DNA of 64,000 bases, from the NCBI GenBank assembly GCA_037043455.1, contig JAWPHD010001419.1, forward strand, positions 124,001 to 188,000, in the 5' to 3' direction. Position numbers and translations under genes: made by a program. The notes below the pieces were generated by a model. That model saw only the letters and a program-made list of their open reading frames with translations. It had not been told where the DNA came from and did not search any database. Origin of the DNA: Cyrtodaria siliqua. Its lineage: Eukaryota; Mollusca; Bivalvia; Adapedonta; Hiatellidae. Shown in pieces: positions 9,858 through 20,499 of the stretch. Position 1 is the first letter of the stretch; each line of letters starts with the position of its first letter.

Positions 9858-10334
9858 CATTTCTCAATAATGTGACATTCATCAATCACTACTGCTCCTA
9901 CTGTGCCTTGTAGTGTCTCGTTTGACAAAAGGTCTCTTCCTTTTCTGGTATTGAGCAAGGCTTCAGGGTGACATAACACAATTGAGTATCTCCCCTGCTT
10001 CACATGCTCAAGGCTGACATCAGTCTCCGGCCCCTCAATATCTGACTCTGTAGCATCTGTGGCATCATCTACATGCACTAATACCGTGCCTTTTAAGATC
10101 TGCCAGTTGATTTTTATGGATAATATTCAATGGCGAAACAACCAACACTACACAACTGGTATCACTTTCAGTGCTTAAAACCTGTGGCAATAAATGATAA
10201 ATGATGCTTTTACCGTAGCCAACAGGCAGATTCACTAATAAATCCCCCTTTTTGTTGCGAAGATAATCAAAAGCCTCGATCTGCTTCTCTTTTAATTGCA
10301 GATTGGGTTTGTATTTTGACACTATGTCCTCCAT
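9858..10334 (-). pseudogene. RecQ-type helicase, exon 1 (motifs 0-II), frameshifted
   Basis: Minus-strand ATG at 10334 opens 89 residues: a Q-motif-like start (LKEKQIEAFDYLR), Walker A NLPVGYGKS (Lys42) and motif Ia (VVLVVSPLNII), then a stop. The match continues one frame over from about 10078: ESDIEGPE, IVLCHPEALL and motif II VVIDECHIIEKW (DECH box, where RecQ normally has DEAH/DECH). The exon ends in a donor ATG|GTAAAC at 9858/9857, spliced in phase to 7077. An acidic, Asp-rich insert (DDATDATESD) lies at the frame change. Such RecQ-like proteins are often expanded in marine invertebrates. One frameshift here and another in exon 2 indicate a pseudogene or a poor assembly. Confidence 0.85.
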
Positions 10335-10876
10335 ATTTGTTTAGTTAGCACAAGCGTATTATTTTGAGGCCAAAGTACGCCTGTTTTTTGATAAAAAAAT
10401 AATCACTAACATAAAATACTCGTTATCATTAATTATGTCTTATCTTACAACTTTAAAGTTACCAACATTCTGAAAATTATTTTTCTATAACATGTAAATT
10501 TGTTGAATAACCAAAATATTCAGTATAATCGGTTTTACCAAAATCTTGTAATTTAGTAGTTAGCAGAGATTAATGTGAGTGCAAGGAACGATAACTCTGC
10601 ATGGAGATTGGCCATTTACTACGCCGAAAACAATTGAATCAAATCTTAATTAAACCAATTAGTGCATTTTATGCCGTAGAGAGCAAAGAGCTTTTATGAA
10701 ACTACACATGGTAAGTAAGTTGGAAATTTTAGTATGGATTCGCGGTCAAATGGTTGGTCAACAATCTAAATAAAGTTTCATTTAAAAAGTCTGATCAGGA
10801 GCTTAAATAGAACTTTTATCTTAAGAGGCAATACCCACCTTTCAACAAAAAAAAATAAAATAAATAAATAAGTAAA
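10335..10876. repeat. Upstream flank of the helicase, shared with 56475-56625
   Basis: Near 10515-10612 the sequence ATCTTGTAATTTAGTAGTTA followed by GCAGAG and GCAAGGAACGATAACTCTGC recurs at 56545-56612 in the same orientation. In the second copy it forms the hairpin GCAGAGTTA / TAACTCTGC. The rest of the stretch holds no identifiable feature. This is the 5' flank of the helicase gene and could be the outer end of the element that carries it. Confidence 0.6.
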
Positions 10877-10930
10877 ATACCCAAGCCAACCCCGTTTTCG
10901 CTTCTTGGAGAAGGGGTTGGATGGGGTATG
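10877..10930. repeat. G/C-rich hairpin repeat, copy 1
   Basis: Palindromic segment ATACCCAAGCCAACCCC ... GGGGTTGGATGGGGTATG with a spacer containing CTTCTTGGAGAAG. The same hairpin (inverted) is at 23084-23138, a right half at 23206-23224 and a shortened form near 61690-61732. In the latter copies it lies just inside a CATTACGTGG inverted-repeat element; here that element's ends are not seen. Confidence 0.7.
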
Positions 10931-11098
10931 ACAGTTAATACACGTACCAGGTAATGATATAAAAGTGCATATCGTTAAAAACATTTCACTGTATTTACCC
11001 TTATGTTTCAAATATATAACATACACAATATGTGATTCTGAAACATGCGACTAATGGAATCGTTTTAAAGTAATTTCAAAAGAATGACATGCATTTAA

Positions 11099-11335
11099 AG
11101 GAAAAAAGAAATGCAACTCGGAAATTTCCGCTATGTATTGTGTGTATGATATGCTGCTGTTAATCGAATGGTACATTAGACGTTCTCTTTCAGAAAAAAA
11201 ACTAAAACAACAAATAACAAACCAAATGTTATTCCTTCAAAGTTTCATCATTTTTATTGATAGAAAACGCGTTTGGCTGAAATGTTCAAAGCGGAACTTC
11301 AACAATTATGAACTTCGTATTATAATTAAGTTCCA
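11099..11335 (+). mobile_element. MITE family A, decayed left half
   Basis: AGAAATGCAACTCGGAAATT followed by TCCGCTATGTATTG and TAATCGAATGGTACATTAG matches the left half of the 2482-2964 element with many substitutions. The right terminal repeat is missing, so it is truncated. Confidence 0.7.
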
Positions 11336-11877
11336 TGGTTTTATTTCTGGAACTCGGGGAATTCACTTAGAATACTCCAGTTCAAATTACAAATTTCCGA
11401 GCCTTTAACTAATCTTGTATTGTACTTCACTCCATAATCCACCTTACCAGACAACATTAACAAATACAAGCTTATTGATCTTATATAAAATACATTTGGT
11501 AGAGAATCGAACATACTCGTGACAGGATTGCAACTATTATATATGGGTAAACTGATGGTATCACAATGCATACGAACTGTGCACGTCTAATAGCAGATTT
11601 GTTTTTGTATTGCTACGAACAAGATTTCATGTTCATTATTTCACTCGGAAAGATTTCCTCGAAACATTAAGTGATGATATATTGAACATTGACAGCACTT
11701 TTTCCCACTACTGTCAATAATATCTATCCTAAAGAACTCCAACTCAATAAAGATAATATGTTTGATACTGTTACTTAATCCTTTTATCTCAGTTAGCAGC
11801 TCTCGATTTAAGAAATGGAGAAATCATTAAGCAAAATCTGACAAGAGAGAGCATTCTATTTTCGACATCTTTACATA
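11336..11877. other. Unassigned stretch
   Basis: No gene or repeat recognised. The short ORF at 11341-11571 (-) has no coding hallmarks. Confidence 0.4.
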
Positions 11878-12361
11878 CACTCAAGAGATATGAAAACGCA
11901 ACACGGGAATTTCCGCTATATATTGTATGTGTAATATGCTGCTGTTAATCAAATGGTACATGGCTACGTTAGACCTTTCCTTTTGGAAAAAAGACTAAAA
12001 CAACACATAACACAGATATTAGTATTCCTTTAAAGTTTCATTATTGACAGAGTACGCGTTTGGCTCAAGCATGTGAGCAAACTTAGGATGCAAAATTTTG
12101 CAAACTCTTTACGTTAAATACAGTACTGAACTGGCTCAGTTTTTCAAAGAGCAACTTCAACATTTATGAAGTTCTTGTTACAAGGTGTAGTGTGATTAAA
12201 ACGTCTACAACATCTCAGTTGTGTCATTTCTCTAATTAACTGCAACTTTTTTTTTTACAAAACGTCTTGGAATTTCTTTGGAATATTATGTAGAATTAAG
12301 TGTGCAGTATATACAATATATAGCGGAAATTCCCGAGTTGCGTTTTCATATCTCTTGAGTG
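11878..12361 (+). mobile_element. MITE family A, complete copy
   Basis: 484-bp copy with ends CACTCAAGAGATATGAAAAC and complement, flanked by TA (11876-11877 and 12362-12363). Interior matches 2482-2964 throughout (GTACATGGCTACGTTAGACC, AGAGTACGCGTTTGGCTC). Noncoding. Confidence 0.9.
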
Positions 12362-12417
12362 TAGACGGGATGTTCAACAGGACACATTTATCAACCTCTT
12401 ATTTTTCTCTAGAGCTT

Positions 12418-13080
12418 GTATCCGAGTCGAAAACTGTAACATGACATGCACGCACGCACTACTATATTTATTAGCCTTTGAAGTACCAAGGCTAAGCTTG
12501 AACTACTTCCAAGGCTAATATAGTAGTGCGTGCGTGCATGTCATCCCACACAAAATTATTTTATGATGAATCGCTTCAAAATCGCTTCAGGATCGCTTCA
12601 AAACCGTGGATCTGCGGTTTGTTAAAGCGATCCAAATGCGATCCATTAAACGGATCGCATTTGGATCGCATTTTGCATGATCGCAAACATGGTCCGAGTT
12701 AAGGATCGTGATCCTAAAGCGTTTCATTAGCGATTTGTCAGCGATCCAAATGAAACTGGTTTATAACCATGCGATCCTGAAGCGATCCTTTAAAACATTG
12801 CCATTTACAAAGCGGTTTGCTAGCGGTCCATTCAAACATAGCTACTTTTAAGAACGATTCTAAAGTGATCCATTAAAACTGAACATTTACAAAATGGTTT
12901 GTTAGTGATCCATTAAAACTTTGCCATTATTGAGCATGATCCAAAAGCAATCCATTATAACAAAACATTTACACACCGGTTTTTTAGCGATTTATTAAAA
13001 GTTTGCAATTATTTAGTATGATTCAGAAGAAAATATATTAAAGCAGAATTCATATTAACAAATGTTCATTGTAATAAAGC
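12418..13080 (+). repeat. GATC-rich repeat family, copy 1
   Basis: After GTATCCGAGTCGAAAACTGT the region is packed with GCGATCC and its complement GGATCGC, spaced by AT-rich tetramers and pentamers, decaying rightwards. The same sequence in reverse orientation, with the same GAGTCGAAAACTGTAACATC edge, lies at about 20500-21300. It is split by a 100-bp foldback at 12443-12542. No ORF. Confidence 0.8.
12443..12542. mobile_element. 100-bp foldback element inserted at AT
   Basis: Ends GACATGCACGCACGCACTAC ... complement are perfect inverted repeats of more than 20 bp; the centre has further inverted AAGGCTAA motifs. The reverse-orientation relative near 21265-21285 has the uninterrupted target (GTAACATCCCAAAC on the complement), so the insertion is bracketed by duplicated AT (12441-12442, 12543-12544). 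Confidence 0.8.
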
Positions 13081-13834
13081 CCTTTAACCCACTTACCACC
13101 CATTTTTTCTGGTTTGTAAGGGAACTTGGTGTTTATATTGAAGACGGTTGGTTGATCGAATGGTGTTTTAGTAATTTTCATCACATTTTAGGCTATATAT
13201 GACGGCAGATGTATTTTTTTGTGGTGAAGACAGATCAACCAATTTTTCCTGGGTAGAAGTACTGTATACCACCTGCCATCCGTAACAATCAACATTTTCT
13301 CACTTAGAAATCCCAATGTGATTTGAACCCGCAAGACTTAGAGTGGTGAGAGGAGAGGTTTTAAACGCAGCGTCTTTACCATCCTGGTCACTGAAGCGCT
13401 TTATATGGAAAAACACGAGATCTGAATAAAATGTTGCTTAACAAATTGATTAATAATGGAGCATCACATTACTTGGGACTTGAAAAGGTAACATGGAGTG
13501 TCAAGGCAGCATGGCGCTGCGCCATGCTAAGACGGTCGAGGCAAAACATTGATTAGACTAAGTCTATATTCTTACTTGCCAAAAGAAACCCAAGACATCA
13601 GATCCGTGATGAGTAATCGATTGCCAATATAACCATGTGTCTTAATTGCTCAATGGTAACTTTGCTGGTATTAAAGACACTAGCACAATTAGCAAGATAC
13701 CCATAAGTTTGATTCCCGGTCATGGCATGATTTTTTTCTCCATCTGTTGTGCTAGCATTTTAAAAAAGTTTAACAAGCTAGCTGGTAGTAGATTGGATTG
13801 TTTAATTCTTTATCTATAATTTTATATATTTTTT
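13081..13834. other. Unassigned stretch
   Basis: No ORF over 60 codons and no repeat recognised. A short palindrome AGGCAGCATGGCGCTGCGCC lies near 13503. Confidence 0.4.
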
Positions 13835-14130
13835 AAAGTAGCTATCCCGCCAACAACAGCAAATTTTTACAACATATGTTTACCGTTTCTTAACTTACTG
13901 ACCACAAGGTATAATATTACATTATAATTTACATATTTTGAAAATCCACTGAACTCTATAGACACAATATAAACAGCTTTAACCAGCCAGGCCAAATATC
14001 AAAATTGGAGCGTCGAATTGAGAGTTACCAACTCATAATTCATTTTAAGAACCCGTGAAAAATCTCTACTTTTAATCGGCACATTATCATATACATTATT
14101 GTATGATCTGAACATCTGGACAGAGTTTTG
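13835..14130. repeat. Second copy of the 5932-6235 repeat
   Basis: See 5932-6235. Same orientation, diverged, and without neighbouring helicase or DUF6589 sequence. Confidence 0.7.
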
Positions 14131-15032
14131 ATAAATGGTTTTGTAGTGTTATTTTGCCGTTATTTGGTGAGTTAGTTTCTTTAACATTGCATTAGACAAC
14201 ATTGTGTTGTGTGATTGGAGTTGCAGAAGCCAAGTTTGAGTTTGATCAAAATGTACCAAACTAATTATTAAGAGTCATTGAAGGCTGAGACCAGTTGATC
14301 TCAAATAAGTCTTATTTAAAATAGTTTTGCTAAGCACTGTTTTTTCATTCCATGTACATTAAAATATATCTTCACTCTTCTATGAAAACATACTTGCTGC
14401 ATCTTTATGAATGGTGCAATCCATGACACAGAAAGATTATGAATCAAGTTAGACCTGAACATTTTGCATTCCTTTGTCCCTTTTTGTTCAATTTACACGA
14501 ATCACTCGAATCACGAGGTAAAAATAATTTGTCTAAATAATAAGCATGCTAATTAATCTTTCTCAGTGCAATTCAGAATCCGAACATACGACACAAATTC
14601 CTTCCTTTCACAGCCACATCTTCTGAATTCCTTCAAAAGTCACATCTTCATTGTTTCGACAGTCACAACGTCATTGTTTCCGCAGACATAGAAGTAACTG
14701 GTTCTTTAAACACTGGTCTGTACTGGAACAAACAGCTCCTGTCTGCAATAAAGTTCATTAAAATATATATATAATATATTATAATATAATTCGGCCGGGA
14801 AACAAAATATTAAAGAAACCAAACCAAATAATGCTAAATTTACACTACAAAACCATTTATCAAAACTATATCCAAGTGTTCATGTCATATAATAATGACA
14901 TGTGCCTATTAAAAGTGTAGTGTTATTCACAGTTTCTTAAATGCATGCACGTGAGGTATTTAAGATTTAGCCTATTGACATATGATACAGTGGTTGTCGG
15001 GGTCGGTACAGGCCGGGTCCTACCTACCTGTC
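14131..15032. other. Unassigned stretch
   Basis: AT-rich, with a palindromic AT tract (ATATATATATAATATATTAT near 14763). No gene seen. Confidence 0.4.
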
Positions 15033-15306
15033 AAGGCATTGGAATCATGGCTCTATGGTAGGTACACAATTGTGTGGCATTCGTGGTTCAGTGGTAGAGT
15101 GCCGAACGTGAGATCGGAGGGTCCCCGGTTCGATCCTCCTCCGCACCATGTTCGTTGTGTCCTTGAGCAAAACACTTTACCCACATTGCTTAGTACTGGT
15201 TCTACCCAGGAAATCCGCACATAATACCCGAAAGGGGGTGATGCAGTATTAATAGATATATAGATAGATAGACATACTACCATAAGAGCCATGATTCTCA
15301 CGTCTA
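15033..15306. mobile_element. Foldback element split by a V-type SINE
   Basis: Left arm GGAATCATGGCTCTATGGTA (15041-15060) and right arm TACTACCATAAGAGCCATGA (about 15275-15294) are inverted copies. At 16372-16425 the same arms lie back to back with almost no loop (GAGAATCGTGGCTTTTATGG / CCATAAGAGCCATGATTCTC), so here they have been pushed apart by the SINE. Confidence 0.7.
15072..15262 (+). mobile_element. tRNA-derived SINE with V-type domain
   Basis: tRNA-like head with A box (TGGTTCAGTGGTAGAGTGC) and B box (CGGTTCGATCC), followed by GTCCTTGAGCAAAACACTTT and ACCCACATTGCTTAGTACTG, the conserved central segment of V-type SINEs. The tail is a short run of ATAG/GATA repeats. It is short for a full element and probably intact at the 5' end. 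Confidence 0.8.
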
Positions 15307-15896
15307 CATATAGGCATGTATTAAAGTTTAAAGAAACTCACCTTAAAATAGTTTGATGTGGTGCTTTCCAGTCAACCGCTGAGATGAGTCAGATGACTAT
15401 AAACCGGGCCACAATTGCTACTCGCTGGAGTGGATGAAACTTACACTGTTGTTAATCTCTTTGTCATTTTTCTTGACTTTACAACCAAAACTGAAAATAA
15501 ATCAATAACTGAATCTCTATTGAGTGTCTAAATGTAAAATAGTATTTCCCTATCAAGTGTTATTTTTAACTAGAAATGTGTATGTTTTTATTATTTTCCT
15601 TTTAAATATCCAATTTAGATACATGTAACTTGAAAAAACACTACTCGTACGAATTGTCTTGAGTACGATTTGAATATCATGAAATTAAGTACTGAGAGAG
15701 TTCTGGAGTAAATATTCAAATCCTACTTGCGTTCTAATTTAAAAAAAAGATAAAAATAAAGGTATGACTTACCACGACGTAATATATGCTTTCCTGGCGT
15801 TGGTACGTAGAGAATCGTGAAAATTCATTTTCATTTTCAGGTTTTTAGCAAATCAATCATTAATAATATCACAAAGGCGCATACTATCGTAGATAC

Positions 15897-15949
15897 ACGT
15901 AGTTTATCTTTACTCTGCAAGACGCTTGCAGAGTAAAGATAAACTACGT
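15897..15949. repeat. Perfect 25-bp hairpin
   Basis: Arms 15897-15921 and 15925-15949 are exact inverted repeats (ACGTAGTTTATCTTTACTCT plus GCAAG) around the 3-base loop ACG. No terminal duplication or related copy was found in the window. Confidence 0.9.
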
Positions 15950-16371
15950 TTGATTACTTTATTTTGTATTGGCCAATCGCGTTTAGTCTAGCGATGTTTT
16001 CAAATGATTGACTTCCGGTTGAGGCAAACGAAATATTTACAACTCACAAAAAGTAATTTAGGAATGAATTCTTCCGAAATTATGACTCTCTTTGATAATG
16101 AAGACGGCCAAACATTCGCCAATACATATCATTAGCTTCATATTGACGAACAAACGCCTGGCATTGATAAAATTGCTATGCAACTACCCAGATGAAAAGG
16201 GACAAAACTCTTGACGTTGCCTGGTCTGGCCGATATACTTTTTGAGTGTTAAGTTGATTATTTAAAGTTTTTATTTTGTTTAATTTTAACTGTTAGCTAT
16301 TTCATGCAGAGGTATTTATCTGACCTATTGGATTACTGGAGAAGCCTAATTAGTAGGACTCTTATAGACGT
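15950..16371. other. Unassigned stretch
   Basis: No supported gene. The short ORF starting at 16304 runs into the foldback at 16372 and is not credible. Confidence 0.4.
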
Positions 16372-16425
16372 GAGAATCGTGGCTTTTATGGTGGTATGTA
16401 CCTACCATAAGAGCCATGATTCTCC
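16372..16425. mobile_element. Foldback element, uninterrupted copy
   Basis: Inverted arms GAGAATCGTGGCTTTTATGG and CCATAAGAGCCATGATTCTC around a short TATGTA-containing centre. It is the same family as the split element at 15033-15306. Confidence 0.75.
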
Positions 16426-16469
16426 GCTATTAAGTTTCCTTCGGTTCCCCGAAACGACTCCCTTTCTCA

Positions 16470-16980
16470 CTCTTCCGGTGAGGTTTCTGATTGCATCAAG
16501 TAATGCCTGCATAAACAACCACAGTAATTCAATACAACAAACTTTAAATACCATAACTGCATACAAAAGAGAGGAAAGACGCGCTGATAATATCGGTGCT
16601 CGGAGACCAGTGTAAAAAGTCCGACCATTTTTTTGTTTACGTACCAAATCATCTCGCTATCACGTGACCTTTCGTTCCCTATTTGGAAACTTAACACCGC
16701 CGGACTCACACACCTGACTCTTTCCTGTTAACGTTGCCGATTTGTGTCAGCTGTGGGCGGGTTTAAGTTTCCAAATACGAGATATGTAAACATTCAAGAA
16801 ATGTCTGCTAAATATATGGAAAATCTTAGAAAATGTCTAAGATCGACAAGGTTTTCTTCTCTTTGGTGAGTTTTATGCATGCATACTTGGTATTTAAGGT
16901 TTAATATATCGAACTACAGCAGTTATTATGCAGGCATTGCTTGATTTCTTCAGAAACCTCTCTTGATGCGGGCACAATCG
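16470..16980. repeat. Imperfect long inverted repeat
   Basis: TGCATCAAGTAATGCCTGCA (about 16492) recurs as the complement TGCAGGCATTGCTTGAT near 16929, with AGAAACCTC flanks on both. A second inverted pair TTTGGAAACTTAA (about 16681) / TTAAGTTTCCAAA (about 16764) lies inside. Probably a decayed inverted-repeat element of about 500 bp. Confidence 0.5.
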
Positions 16981-17815
16981 TTTCAGGACAGCCTCGTTTC
17001 TGAGGAAGAGTTAACAGTCAACAGGCTGTTCAGCGATATCTTTTATCATGCACATGGTGTGGCTTTAACTGCTCATAGAACTAATGCTTTACATTACTAA
17101 AGATGGCAGTCTTTAACAAATTCGCCCGAATAAGGTCCTGCGGGATTGTGAAAACTCGGCCAATCCCGTCATTCTTCTGGATCACGCTTTCCATGTATAT
17201 CGATGTATTGGTATGTTCAAAAGCTTGGCAGTTCAAAAGCTTGGCATTTTGTTAGACGGAAGGCAATAGCAATCAAAATAGTGCACTGTTGATAGGTCGA
17301 CAATATGGTCGTTAGCCACACATGTTGATGTATACTCTGCATTGCATGTTTGTTATTTACAAAGGTTGTATTATTGCTTTTGTGTACATGTAAATAACCT
17401 ATTGATGACTAAATGACATTGTAAAACTTTGATAATAACTGATTTTTGCAATTTTATTTTGGCGGGAATCTATTAAGGCGCATCATGCTAGAATGACGTA
17501 ACCAACATGAAACTTCTGCGTTCATTGAATTATGCTTCAAAGAAGTGAATGAGGTGTTGCGAATGGGATCGAGACGCAATAATGCTAGCCAAGATCTAAA
17601 TGAACATCTAATTTTCTGTCACTGTTAATCAGTGATTCATGTCCATAAACATGATAGTTTTTTAATAAATGTTATATCACAGAATGAAACAGACATTATA
17701 TTTGATAATATAGTTAAAACTTATATAACATGCAACCCATTGATAAGTGAAGTTTTAAACACTCTGCAGCAAGAGATGACAAATCTAAATTGAGAAAAAT
17801 GGGTATGATGTTCAG
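16981..17815. other. Unassigned stretch
   Basis: Only small direct repeats (AAAAGCTTGGCA twice near 17220-17245). No gene seen. Confidence 0.4.
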
Positions 17816-17816
17816 T

Positions 17817-17896
17817 TAGCATAATTTTACTAAATACAAGGTCGATACCAAATTGAGCATAATTTTACTGAATACAAGGTCAATACCAAATTGTGC
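17817..17896. repeat. 39-bp direct duplication
   Basis: AGCATAATTTTACTAAATAC followed by AAGGTCGATACCAAATTG occurs twice in tandem with three mismatches. Confidence 0.85.
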
Positions 17897-18675
17897 ACTG
17901 ACTGATTAGCTCTTTTTCAGGTAACAGCTTCGAAACGGATTACGAGATGTTGTGACTATCAGTTACCTCTGACATAGACGACAAAAGGTATATACCGGTA
18001 ATAATTATTATTATATATAATTTTATATACATAGTTTTTATTGGCTGAAATTGACTTGAAAACATGTCCAATCCGGTTTAAACCAGACTTGCGAGTCAAT
18101 AGTTCTCTTTCGAGTGAATAGTTGTCTTGCCGAGTCAAAAGTATCTTCCAGATAATTCAAGCGCTTTATGACCAACGTCAATTAATTACCATAAGTGCTC
18201 AATGACAGAATAAAAATTAACAATGGAGGATGCGCAACGTTGTCATTTATCGACTGTGGAAGAATTAGTAACTATATTTTATTTTGTTTAAATTCATGTT
18301 CATTGTTGTTAAAGAAAACATTGTTTCAGTTCCATATTAAAAATAAACTACTTTACACATTTTCTTACTTTTTTTTTATGGTTCAGTATAGTAAAACAAC
18401 TATCTACTTCTGTTTCTGTCAACAGTTAAAAATAGTCATCTTCGGGAATGACTGTTGACCATGAGCAGTAACTTATTGACCTCGACGATTGCATCTCGGT
18501 CAATAGTTCATGCTTCGGGTCAATAGTCATTCGCTTGGATGAATAGTTTTAACCATTGACCGATATATATTTAATTTTTATATAGCTTTTTGTAATGTAG
18601 CTCTTTCATTGTGATAGATTCCCACATGTGTGTCTGTTTAATATTGAATTGATATTATACATTGTACGTTAGCCA
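17897..18675. other. Unassigned stretch
   Basis: AT-rich; the ORF 18195-18458 has no recognisable motif. GAGTCAATAG-like words repeat irregularly (18090-18550). Confidence 0.4.
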
Positions 18676-19180
18676 GGTCAGTCCGTCCTTCCGTCCTGAA
18701 AAGTGCATCTATCTCCTCCCAAACTTTTCAACCGATTTACATGTTGCTTACCCATGTTACCTATGATGTCAAAATGTGCATATCGTTTCGGCGTCAAAAT
18801 CGACCCAGTATTACCGGAGTTATGTCCCCTTGTTCATCAAATTTTACATGAAAATATCTTGTGTCTCCTCCCACACTCTTCAACCGATTCCTTCAAAACT
18901 TTACATGATGCTTACCTATGATGTCAAGATGTGCATACCGTTTCGATTTCAAAATCAACTCAGCAAAATCAACTCAGCATTACCGGAGTTGAGGCCACTT
19001 TTTCATCAAACTTTACGTGAAAATATCTTATGTGTCTATCTCCTCCCACACTTTTCAACCGATTCCTTCGAAACTTTACATGACGCTTACCTATGATGTC
19101 AAGATTTACATTTCATTTCAGCGTCAAAATCGACCAAGTATTAACAGAGTTATGCCCACTTTTTCATCAAACTTTACGTT
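18676..19180 (+). repeat. Tandem array, about 155-bp unit, three copies
   Basis: Starts with GTCCGTCCTTCCGTCCTGAA, then three units each holding CTCCTCCCACACTTTTCAACCG, ACCTATGATGTCAAGATGTG and GCGTCAAAATCGACC. Arrays led by GTCC-rich pyrimidine runs are common in bivalves. The overlapping ORFs here are by-products of the repeat. Confidence 0.8.
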
Positions 19181-19709
19181 TTACACTGTTTTCAGTGGGG
19201 GCAGCAATGGCTCATCGAGAAACAAAAGCGGTAAAAAAAAAACGATAGTACAGTGTACATTCATTTAGTCAATTCAAATGACGACATCATTTTATTTCGA
19301 TAAGACGAATGATGACGGTGGTAGTATTCTGTCTTCTAATTGTTTTATGGTCATCTGATATACATTTTATACATAATACTCAACAAAAAAAAAGTTAATT
19401 TAGTATAATCATTTTTATTTCAGATCTGCTTCAAAGGCATGGTTTTCCAAAGTGATACGGTCTCAATAACATGCTGGATGCCTAGAATCTAAGATTATCA
19501 CATCGCACCAAGGAACATTGTCATAATAACCTTAAAAGTGAACTGTAGAACTATTTATGACGCATGCCACTTTTAATTGATGGTGGATTTAGGAAATTGA
19601 TCAGAAAATATATGTTTCTGGGATAACTTGTAGCTTGTTTCTGCAAATAATCAGGGTTTGTTATCTCTTGACATTTGAAACATTTTGGTCGAAGTTTGAA
19701 TTCAATACT
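19181..19709. other. Unassigned stretch
   Basis: No gene or repeat recognised. Confidence 0.4.
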
Positions 19710-19830
19710 GACAATAGCTTGTATCCAACACGGACAATAGCTTGTATCCAACACGGACAATAGCTTAGCTTGTATCCAACACGGACAATAGCTTGTATCC
19801 AACACGGACAATAGCTTGTATTCAACACAT
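19710..19830. repeat. 23-bp minisatellite, about five copies
   Basis: Unit CAATAGCTTGTATCCAACAC plus GGA, with one unit extended by a repeated AGCTT. The minus-strand ORFs at 19551-20167 encode the repeat (YCPCWIQA...) and are not taken as genes. Confidence 0.9.
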
Positions 19831-20490
19831 AACTGTATTGATGGAACAAATAAAGAACATAAATATATATCTGCAATTCGTGTCTGCTGTATAATTCTGA
19901 ACCAGATATGATTATCCCATCATTCTTTTGAACTATTGAAAGGAATTTGATAAAAAAAAAAGTTGGTCTGCTGACCGAAAGCCAGCAGAGATTATGGGAT
20001 GGTGAGTTGTCCGTCAATCCTGTGTCGTCTTTTAACTTTTGCCTTGTGAACATGACAGGAGCTTCATTATCAGACTGATTTTTACCAAACTTTGCCAGGG
20101 TCTTTAAAATATCAATGAAAGCTCGAAAATGTTCAAAAACAGCAGAGCCAGATTGGATTAGTAACACCAGAGTTATGGCCCTTGTTTTGTTGAAAAATTA
20201 CATATTTTGCCTTTTGAACACTAGCACTTTCATTTTGTATTTGATCTTTACCAAATTTTGTCAGATTGTTGATATTAATGAAAGTTCGACAACCAGCTAT
20301 ACCAGGCCAAGAACACCAGAGTTATGGCCACTTGAATTATTGAAAAATGTCGTATTCAATTGTGAATACTAGTTAAACTTGAGTTTCAATAACATGACAT
20401 GTTATGAACAACTACCAGCACTTATTTTACGGGTCATAATTCTGGGCGGGTAAAGGGCTGTTTTTGCATAACGGTCAAGATCACTCTTGT
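19831..20490. other. Unassigned stretch with weak internal similarity
   Basis: Segments near 20080-20190 and 20240-20340 share CAGAGTTATGGCC and AATGAAAGYTCGA, suggesting a decayed 150-bp tandem repeat. No gene supported. Confidence 0.4.
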
Positions 20491-20499
20491 GTTCGGGAG

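Noticed and set aside
18703..19268. Three overlapping ORFs
   Set aside because: They are translations of a 155-bp tandem repeat shared in all frames.
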